In this document: positions 57,704-64,000 of the stretch, in pieces | Layout: every line of letters starts with the position of its first letter | Position numbering within the stretch: the stretch's first letter is position 1 | Assembly: GCF_009857445.1 (NCBI RefSeq) | Contig: NZ_WWCN01000022.1 | Location: 1-64,000, forward strand | Origin: Duganella flavida | GTDB lineage: Bacteria > Pseudomonadota > Gammaproteobacteria > Burkholderiales > Burkholderiaceae_D | Reading direction: 5' to 3' | DNA length: 64,000 nucleotides | Notes under the pieces: model-generated | The model's database searches: none | What the model saw: only the letters and a program-made list of their open reading frames with translations | What the model was told of the DNA's origin: nothing | Made by a program: the position numbers and the translations under genes

Positions 57704-60121
57704 TTAAAACTTCATCGATACGCGCGCGCCGAAGGTACGCGGGTTGTTGTAATACGCCGCCCAGATCTGCTGCTTCGGCTGGCATGGGGCGCCAACCTGG
57801 GTGCAGACTTCAATCGCGTCGTACTTCACTTCCTTGTCGGTGGCGTTGTTCACAAACAGTTCGGCGGTGTAGGCTTTGCCGAATGGTTCATAGCGCACGC
57901 TTAAATCCAGCGTGGTGTACGCCTGCTGCATCTTCACACCTGGATGGCCCGGCACATCGTTCGAGAACGCGCCCGAACCAATGAAGGACTCGGTCTCGTA
58001 GTGCGCCGAAACGCGCGGCGTGACACGGCCCTTGCCGGTGTCGAAGTCATGCTCGTACATCAGCGTGGTGGCAAAGGTCGGCGCGTGTTTCAGCACGCTG
58101 CCGCCTACGTTCACGGTCGGCGCGGTGGTGCCGCAAGACTGGCCGTTGGCGCGCGCTGCATCGACGTCGCAGGACAGGAAGTCGTCGTAGCGCGCTTTCA
58201 GCCAGGTGGCGTTGCCACTGAAGCGATCCACGCTGGTCGGACGCCATGCCCATTCCGCTTCCACACCCTTCACCGAGGCGCCGGCCGCGTTGAAGTTCTG
58301 CAGCGTGTTGTTCACCACTTGCGACTCCAGCTTGTCCTTGTACTTCATCCAGAACGCGTCGATGTTCAACGACAGCTGGTGGTCCAGCAGGTCCGACTTG
58401 AAGCCGAATTCATAGCTGGTCAGCTTTTCAGGCTTGGTGGTAGCACCGCCGTCGCCGATGGCCGGCGAGTGGAAGCCGGTGGTCACCGACGCGAAGGTCA
58501 GGATATCCTTCGACACCTTGTACTCCACGCGGCCCAGCCACGTCGCCTGGCCGTACGCCAGGTCGGCGGTGTTGTCGCCGTAGGTATTGCCGCAAGTGGT
58601 TTGATTCACCACGCCGCCCGGTCCGATATTGTGGGTGTTGATGGTGCCCACGCCCGGCGTCACCAGTTGCGCGATCTGGCTAGGCGTCAGCGTGGCGCCG
58701 CGCGGTGCGTTGTCCGGCCAGTTCGGGCAGGCCCAGTTCTGGCCACCGATGTCGAACTTGTGGTCCTTGGTGTAGCGCGCGCCGGCGGTCAGCTTCCACA
58801 CCGGGTCCAGCTCATAGCTGGCTTGCGCGAAGGCCGCTTTCGAATGCAGCTCGCGGTCGCCCTGGATGAAGGACATGGCCGATGCATACTGGCCCACGGT
58901 CGGCTGCACGAAGATCACGCTGCCGTTGGCGATATCCTGCGCCAGCATCGCTTCCGAAATCTGGCTGCGATCAATGTCGAAGCGGATCTTGTTTTTCTCG
59001 CGGAAGAAGAACAGGCCACCCACCCATTGCAGTGGCGCTTCGCTATCCGAGCGCAGTTGCAGCTCGTTCGAGACGCTGTCGAATTGCCCCCATTCGGTGC
59101 GGTTTTCCGCCTTGAAGCCAGGGTAGAAACCGGCGTCCGCATCGCTGGCGTTGCTGCGTTTCAGGCGGCTCCACGCACCGAGGTACTGCGCCTCGATGCC
59201 GTCAACCGGACGCCATTGCACCTTGCTCTTGGCCGTGAGGATGGATTGATCCAGGGTCCCCGGCGTATCGATCAGCGCCGAGCGCAGGTTCTGACCCGCT
59301 TTCGGTTCGGCCGACAGATAGATGTTGCCAGCGCCGGTGTCGGCGTAGTAGTCGGCGATGAAGGTAGCCTTCAGCTCCGGCGTGAACTTCCACAGCAGCG
59401 AAGCGCGCGCGCCTTGCTGGTTGCCGGCGCCGTATTTCTGCGTGCCCGGCATCACATTCGAGCCCTTGCGGAAATCGACGTAGCCGTCATGCTGGTCCTT
59501 GATGGCGGCGATGCGCAGCGCGATGTCGTCGCTGAGAGGGATGTTGATCATGGCCTGCGTTTGCACATGGTGGTAGTCGCCCACCGTCACGCTGGCCGAG
59601 CCGAATACCTTGCTGGTGCTTGGCGCGCCGGATACCAGGTTGACGGCACCGGCAGTCGAGTTACGGCCGTTCAGCGTACCTTGCGGGCCGCGCGCCACCT
59701 CGACGTGATTCAGGTCGTACATCATCGCCGTAGCACCTTGCGGACGCGCTACGTAAATGCCGTCCACATAGAATGCCACCGCCGGGTCGCCTAGCTCCGT
59801 GTGATTGGCCGAGCCCACGCCGCGCATGTAGACGTGCACACCGCCCGAATCGCTGTGCGGCTCGACCACCAGGCTAGGCACCATCGCCGTCATGGTGGCC
59901 AGATCCTTGACCTGGTTGTTGGCCAGCGTGTCCTGCGTGTACGCGGTAATGGCCAGCGGCGTGTCCTGCACCAGCGTGTCGCGGCGGGTGGCGGTGATGA
60001 TGATTTTCTCGACGTTGTCGGCGGATGTCGTCGGTGTCTGCGCTGCGGCCTGCTGCGCATAAGCTGCGCCGGATGCCAGCGCGATTTGCGCAATGCTGAG
60101 AGCCAGTATGGTTTTTTTCAT
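57704..60121 (-). CDS. TonB-dependent outer membrane receptor
   Basis: 805 residues from the ATG at 60121 (GAGGAG upstream; the 18-codon upstream extension is rejected because it lies over the operator-like site). Signal peptide ILALSIAQIALASGAAYAQQ. Plug domain: EKIIITATRRDTLVQDTPLA, VYMRGVGSANHTELGDPAVA, LNHVEVARGPQGTLNGRNST, AGAVNLVSGAP. The barrel ends FGARVSMKF with the terminal Phe. It is the energy-coupled uptake pore; its place beside a sugar ABC system points to an oligosaccharide or glycoside substrate (inference). A LacI-like operator lies 27 bp upstream, a strong terminator downstream. Confidence 0.92.
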   Translation of the reverse strand: MKKTILALSIAQIALASGAAYAQQAAAQTPTTSADNVEKIIITATRRDTLVQDTPLAITAYTQDTLANNQVKDLATMTAMVPSLVVEPHSDSGGVHVYMRGVGSANHTELGDPAVAFYVDGIYVARPQGATAMMYDLNHVEVARGPQGTLNGRNSTAGAVNLVSGAPSTSKVFGSASVTVGDYHHVQTQAMINIPLSDDIALRIAAIKDQHDGYVDFRKGSNVMPGTQKYGAGNQQGARASLLWKFTPELKATFIADYYADTGAGNIYLSAEPKAGQNLRSALIDTPGTLDQSILTAKSKVQWRPVDGIEAQYLGAWSRLKRSNASDADAGFYPGFKAENRTEWGQFDSVSNELQLRSDSEAPLQWVGGLFFFREKNKIRFDIDRSQISEAMLAQDIANGSVIFVQPTVGQYASAMSFIQGDRELHSKAAFAQASYELDPVWKLTAGARYTKDHKFDIGGQNWACPNWPDNAPRGATLTPSQIAQLVTPGVGTINTHNIGPGGVVNQTTCGNTYGDNTADLAYGQATWLGRVEYKVSKDILTFASVTTGFHSPAIGDGGATTKPEKLTSYEFGFKSDLLDHQLSLNIDAFWMKYKDKLESQVVNNTLQNFNAAGASVKGVEAEWAWRPTSVDRFSGNATWLKARYDDFLSCDVDAARANGQSCGTTAPTVNVGGSVLKHAPTFATTLMYEHDFDTGKGRVTPRVSAHYETESFIGSGAFSNDVPGHPGVKMQQAYTTLDLSVRYEPFGKAYTAELFVNNATDKEVKYDAIEVCTQVGAPCQPKQQIWAAYYNNPRTFGARVSMKF

Positions 60122-60147
60122 TTGTCTATCTCCTCGTTTTCTTCCAA

Positions 60148-60163
60148 GTGGAACCGCTTCCAC
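60148..60163. promoter_or_regulatory. LacI-family-like operator before the TonB-dependent receptor gene
   Basis: GTGGAA, CCGC, TTCCAC: an inverted repeat with a central CG, the form typical of LacI-family operators in sugar regulons. It lies 27 bp upstream of the receptor ATG. Confidence 0.55.
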
Positions 60164-60229
60164 CACGAGACGCACGAATGCGTCGGGCCATACCGTGGCA
60201 GACCCGGTGCTTATGCAACTACGATATTT

Positions 60230-61315
60230 TTAGAGCCGCTGTTCGCTGGCCCCATCAAACAGAGAAATGCGATTGGTACGGATCGAGAAGCTTACCTCCC
60301 TCTCGGTTTCAATCAGCTGCTGGTCCTGCACGATGCCCGCAACTTGCGTGCCGTGGAAGTCCAGCCACACTACACGGTGCGCACCCATAGCCTCGATCAA
60401 GGAAACCGATGCGCGCACTGCCTGACCGACGCCGTCACTATGACCGACATCGATATCTTCCGGCCGCACACCGAGCACGCATGCGTGCTTGCCGGTCAGC
60501 GGCTGCTTGAATGGATAGCCGGTCACGTCGACCGACAGGTGTTCGTTAGTGAAGATCGTCTTGCCGCCCTGCTGTTCCAGCTCACCCTTGAACAAATTCA
60601 TGCCCGGCGAACCGAGGAAGGTGGCGACGAACAGGTTGGCCGGCGTGTTGTAGATGACGTCCGGCGTATCAAACTGCTGCACCACGCCGCCCTTCATCAC
60701 CGCCATGCGCTGCGCCAGCGTCATCGCCTCGACCTGGTCGTGGGTCACGTAGATCATGGTGGCGCCCAGTTGCTTGTGCAGCTGTTTCAGCTCGCGGCGC
60801 AATTCGGTGCGCAGCTTGGCGTCCAGGTTGGACAGCGGTTCGTCGAACAGCATCACATCCGCTTCGCGCACGATGGCGCGGCCGATCGCCACGCGCTGGC
60901 GTTGGCCGCCGGACAGGTTGGCCGGCTTGCGCTTCAACAGCGGTCCCAGTTGCAGCATGTCCGAAGCGCGCGAGACGCGGCGGGCAATTTCCGCCTTCGG
61001 CGTGCCGTTGATGCGCAGGCCGAAGGACATATTCGATTCCACATTCATGGTCGGATACAGCGCGTAGGATTGAAACACCAGCGCAATGCCGCGGTCTTTC
61101 GGATCGGCCCAGGTCATGTCCTTGCCGCCGATTTCGATCTGGCCGGCGCTGGTATCGATCAGGCCTGCGATGCTGTGTAGCAGGGTCGATTTGCCACAAC
61201 CCGAAGGGCCGAGCAGCACCACGAACTCCCCTGCTTTCACATCGAGGTTGAGCGATTCAATGACTTTGTTTTCGCCCAGCTTGATCTGCAAATTACGAAT
61301 AGCTACGTTAGACAT
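60230..61315 (-). CDS. Sugar ABC transporter ATP-binding protein (MalK/UgpC type)
   Basis: 361 residues. Walker A LLGPSGCGKSTLLHSIAGL, Q-loop LVFQSYALYPTMNVESNMSF, signature NLSGGQRQRVAIGRAIVREA, Walker B DVMLFDEPLSNLDAKLRTEL, H-loop IYVTHDQVEAMTLAQRMAVM, and the C-terminal OB-type regulatory domain (VLGVRPEDIDVGHSDGVGQA). Energises the two downstream-facing permeases on the cytoplasmic side. Three bases separate it from the MalG-like gene; the receptor gene follows after 108 bp that contain the operator-like site. Confidence 0.93.
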   Translation of the reverse strand: MSNVAIRNLQIKLGENKVIESLNLDVKAGEFVVLLGPSGCGKSTLLHSIAGLIDTSAGQIEIGGKDMTWADPKDRGIALVFQSYALYPTMNVESNMSFGLRINGTPKAEIARRVSRASDMLQLGPLLKRKPANLSGGQRQRVAIGRAIVREADVMLFDEPLSNLDAKLRTELRRELKQLHKQLGATMIYVTHDQVEAMTLAQRMAVMKGGVVQQFDTPDVIYNTPANLFVATFLGSPGMNLFKGELEQQGGKTIFTNEHLSVDVTGYPFKQPLTGKHACVLGVRPEDIDVGHSDGVGQAVRASVSLIEAMGAHRVVWLDFHGTQVAGIVQDQQLIETEREVSFSIRTNRISLFDGASEQRL

Positions 61316-61318
61316 GTC

Positions 61319-62293
61319 TTAACCCTTCACTGCGCCAGAAGCGATGCCGCGCACGAACCAGCGGCCGGAAATAAAGTAGAGCGCCAGCGGCACGACCGAC
61401 GTCAGAATGGTCGCCGCCATATTCACGTTGTACAGGCGCTCGCCGGTGGTGGTGTTGATGATGTTGTTCAGCTGGACCGTCATCGGCAGATGCTCGGAGC
61501 CTGCAAACACAAGGCCCAGCAGGAAGTCGTTCCAGATGCCGGTGACCTGCATGATGACGGCGACCACGATTACCGGCGTCGACATCGGCAGCATCAGCTG
61601 CAGGAAAATGCGCCAGAAACCGCCGCCGTCGATACGCGCGGCCTTGAACAATTCCAGCGGCAGCGCGGCGTAGTAATTGCGAAACAGGAGCGTCATCACC
61701 GGCATGCCAAAGATGGTGTGGATCAGGATGATGCCTGGCAGTGAACTAAACAAATTCACGGAAGCCAGCACGCGCACCAGTGGGTAGATCATCACCTGCA
61801 CCGGAATAAAGGCGCCCATCATCAGGATGGCGAACAGGAAGCCTGCACCGCGAGGACGCCAGAACGACAGCGCATAGCCGTTCACCGCGCCGATGGCAAT
61901 CGACAGCATGGTGCTCGGCACCACGATGGCGACCGAGTTCCAGAAGCCGCCCTTGATACCGTTGCATTCCAGGCCAGTACACGCCGACGACCAGGCTTGC
62001 AGCCACGGCTCCAGCGTCAAGTGCTGCGGCAGCGCGAACAGCGTGCCGAGACGGATTTCTTCCATCGGCTTCACCGACGTCACCAGCATCACGTACAGCG
62101 GCAGCAGGAAGAACAGCGCGGCCACGATCAGGAAGCTGTACACCCCGATGCGGGCCGGCGTCCATGCAGGGCTGCGGCGTGGGCGCGGTGCCGGGATGCT
62201 GGCGTCGTTGGCCGCGTTCGGGTGCGGCGCCTCGGCTGCTGCGGCGGCAACGCCGTCGGTAGTTTTATCGATTTTCACAACTTGTCCCATCAT
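61319..62293 (-). CDS. Sugar ABC transporter permease (MalG/GtsC-like)
   Basis: 324 residues with an Ala/Pro-rich cytosolic N-terminal extension of about 45 residues, then six membrane helices (VYSFLIVAALFFLLPLYVML; AGFLFAILMMGAFIPVQVMI). The EAA loop that docks the ATPase is AALPLELFKAARIDGGGFWR. Its ATG overlaps the stop of the other permease by four bases. Substrate is probably a monosaccharide or small oligosaccharide. Confidence 0.92.
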   Translation of the reverse strand: MMGQVVKIDKTTDGVAAAAAEAPHPNAANDASIPAPRPRRSPAWTPARIGVYSFLIVAALFFLLPLYVMLVTSVKPMEEIRLGTLFALPQHLTLEPWLQAWSSACTGLECNGIKGGFWNSVAIVVPSTMLSIAIGAVNGYALSFWRPRGAGFLFAILMMGAFIPVQVMIYPLVRVLASVNLFSSLPGIILIHTIFGMPVMTLLFRNYYAALPLELFKAARIDGGGFWRIFLQLMLPMSTPVIVVAVIMQVTGIWNDFLLGLVFAGSEHLPMTVQLNNIINTTTGERLYNVNMAATILTSVVPLALYFISGRWFVRGIASGAVKG

Positions 62294-63174
62294 GCCCCCA
62301 TTGCAGCGCGGCGGTTGCGCACAAAGTACAGCGGCGCGACGATGGCCAGTACCGTCAGCAGCAGCACGATCGAAGCAGCGGAAGCCAGACCAATATTGGC
62401 GCGGCCGAACAGATAATCCATGATGAACTTGGCCGGCACTTCGCTAGCCGTGCCCGGACCGCCCTGCGTCATCGCGACCACGGCGTCGAACACCTTCACC
62501 ACCATCACGAACAGCAGCACGAAAGCCGTCGATACGGAAGCGCCCAACATCGGCAGCACGATGCTCAGATAGACGCGCCAGCGCGGGATGCCGTCAATGC
62601 GCGCGGCCTTCCAGATTTCTTCATCCACGCCGCGCAGGCCGGACAGCATCAGCGCCATCACCAGGCCGGATGCCTGCCACACGGTGGCGATCACAATCGT
62701 GTAGATCGCCATGTCCTGGTCGACAATCCAGTCGAATTGGGCGTTGGTCCATCCCAGCTTATGCAGCACTTCCTGGATGCCCAGCTCTGGATTCAGGATC
62801 CACTGCCAGATCAGGCCCGTGGCCACAAACGACATCGCATACGGATACAGGAAGATGGTGCGCAGCGCGCCTTCCGCCATCACCTTCTGGTCGATGAACA
62901 CCGCCAGCAGGAAGCCGATGACCAGGCAAGCGGCGATAAACAGCACGCCGTAGACGGCCACATTTTGCAGCGACAGCAGCCAGCGCTCGTTGTTAAACAA
63001 ACGGATGTACTGCGAGGCGCCGACAAAATCGCTGGCCGGAAAAGTGCGCGAACTACTGACCGATACGCGGGCCGTCCACAGCATGGTGCCGAGGTAGGCC
63101 AGCAGCACGGTCAGCGCCATCGGCAGGATGGCAACGTAGGCCGCGAATGAAACGTTCTGGCGTTTCTTTACCAT
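62290..63174 (-). CDS. Sugar ABC transporter permease (MalF/GtsB-like)
   Basis: 294 residues, six membrane helices (AYVAILPMALTVLLAYLGTM; NVAVYGVLFIAACLVIGFLL) and the EAA loop LRGVDEEIWKAARIDGIPRW. It forms the membrane channel with the MalG-like subunit. It is the short MalF form without the extra periplasmic loop of the enteric protein. Three bases separate it from the binding-protein gene. Confidence 0.92.
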   Translation of the reverse strand: MVKKRQNVSFAAYVAILPMALTVLLAYLGTMLWTARVSVSSSRTFPASDFVGASQYIRLFNNERWLLSLQNVAVYGVLFIAACLVIGFLLAVFIDQKVMAEGALRTIFLYPYAMSFVATGLIWQWILNPELGIQEVLHKLGWTNAQFDWIVDQDMAIYTIVIATVWQASGLVMALMLSGLRGVDEEIWKAARIDGIPRWRVYLSIVLPMLGASVSTAFVLLFVMVVKVFDAVVAMTQGGPGTASEVPAKFIMDYLFGRANIGLASAASIVLLLTVLAIVAPLYFVRNRRAAMGA

Positions 63175-63177
63175 GGC

Positions 63178-64000
63178 TTATTCGCCTTTGATAGCAAGGG
63201 CGAAGGCTTTTTGCGCATCGTCCGCAGACTGGTTCTTGTTCCAGTAGCTGGTCAGTACATCTTGCAGCGCGCCGGTGGTATCCGGCGTGGCCAGCATCTC
63301 AGTGTTAGGCAGTTGGCGCGTCTTGTCCTTCATGATGGACAGGCCCAGTCGCGCGCAAATATCCAACTGCGATTCATCGACGTCGCCGCGAATCGGGATC
63401 GCGCCTTTACGCGCCGCAAACGCCACTTGCGCCGATGGAGACGTTACCACATTGGCCAAAAGCTTCTGCGCCTTGATGGCATTGGCGTCGCTCGTTTTCG
63501 GGAACACGAAAGCGTCACCAGCCACAATGTACGGCGACTTGGGACCGAAGCCCGGATAGCAACCGAAGTCCTTGCCGGCCACCTGCTTGGCGGCGGCGAA
63601 TTCGCCCTTGGCCCAGTCGCCCATGATCTGCACGCCGGCTTTGCCTTGTACCACCATCGCGGTGGCGTCGTTCCAGTTGCGGCCCGGCGAGCCAGCATCC
63701 ACAAAGCCTTTCAGCTTTTTGAACTCGACCAGCACTTGTTTAAATTGCGGCGACATCACGGCCTTCTGGTCGCGGTCACGATAGACTTTGAGATACAGGT
63801 CGGAACCGCCGACCATCGCGAAGATGGCGTCGAAGGTGATCTTCTCCTGCCACACCTGGCCACCGAAGGCCAGCGGCACCACGCCTGCTGCTTTCAGCTT
63901 GCCCAGCTGCGCGAGGAATTCTTCCCACGATTGCGGCTCGTTGGTGATGCCGGCTTTTTTATACGCGGCCTTCGAGTAGAAGAACCAGGCCGGCATATGG
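63178..64000 (-). CDS. Sugar ABC transporter substrate-binding protein (5' end outside window)
   Basis: C-terminal 274 residues; the frame is open through the right edge, and the Met at 63996 is internal. Family-1 extracellular solute-binding fold: FFYSKAAYKKAGITNEPQSW, KLKAAGVVPLAFGGQVWQEK, WNDATAMVVQGKAGVQIMGD followed by WAKGEFAAAK, and GDAFVFPKTSDANAIKAQKL. The NWNDATAMVVQGKAG/QIMGDWAKGE block recalls glucose/mannose binding proteins of the GtsA group. It delivers sugar to the two permeases encoded just downstream. Confidence 0.9.
   Translation of the reverse strand, partial: HMPAWFFYSKAAYKKAGITNEPQSWEEFLAQLGKLKAAGVVPLAFGGQVWQEKITFDAIFAMVGGSDLYLKVYRDRDQKAVMSPQFKQVLVEFKKLKGFVDAGSPGRNWNDATAMVVQGKAGVQIMGDWAKGEFAAAKQVAGKDFGCYPGFGPKSPYIVAGDAFVFPKTSDANAIKAQKLLANVVTSPSAQVAFAARKGAIPIRGDVDESQLDICARLGLSIMKDKTRQLPNTEMLATPDTTGALQDVLTSYWNKNQSADDAQKAFALAIKGE

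Noticed and set aside
1..64000. tRNA, rRNA, transposase or phage integrase genes
   Set aside because: None recognised on either strand; no terminal inverted repeats or target duplications were noticed.

Overview
The window looks like a chromosome segment of a free-living betaproteobacterium, most likely an Oxalobacteraceae member of the Massilia/Duganella/Janthinobacterium type. This is an inference from gene content and base composition: high-GC core genes, a PEP-CTERM surface protein, a lipase with its foldase, several chemotaxis receptors and GGDEF proteins, and an aerobic glpD/mrcA/mfd/serB/rimO gene set. No rRNA, tRNA, CRISPR array, phage gene or transposase was seen.

Layout. Positions 1-7,440 form a lower-GC accessory region. 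Small genes of unknown function, almost all on the minus strand, alternate one-for-one with a short repeat (GTCNGC, three free bases, TGGCCG, then a partial inverted copy). I count 15 copies, all in the same orientation and most within a few bases of a stop codon. Decayed gene tails lie between some of them. This cassette-like array is the most unusual structure in the window. A PEP-CTERM gene is inserted in it on the opposite strand.

From 7,444 the sequence is high-GC and largely conventional: glpD, mrcA, a TetR-type regulator divergent from a lipase/foldase pair, a small coiled-coil membrane protein, a chemotaxis receptor, a membrane GGDEF protein, a cytosolic 5'-nucleotidase, mfd, serB, a GAF-GGDEF protein with a small tyrosine phosphatase, an alpha/beta hydrolase, a second chemotaxis receptor and a TauD-like dioxygenase.

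28.3-32.7 kb holds a four-gene, translationally coupled minus-strand operon: an exported creatininase-family protein, an exported beta-propeller, a cystathionine beta-lyase and a HisC-type aminotransferase. rimO and a LacI-type regulator follow. 35.2-54.5 kb carries two RND efflux operons, each divergent from its own two-component system. The second operon appears to continue through a lipoprotein, a MipA-type outer membrane protein, an alpha/beta hydrolase with a cysteine nucleophile, an acyl carrier protein and a ketosynthase.

54.6-57.6 kb is a probable light-response group (tspO, folE, BLUF protein, cryptochrome DASH) preceded by a perfect 17-bp palindrome. 57.7-64.0 kb is a sugar-uptake locus (TonB-dependent receptor plus ABC ATPase, two permeases and a binding protein cut by the window edge). 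A LacI-family-like operator sits just upstream of the receptor gene.
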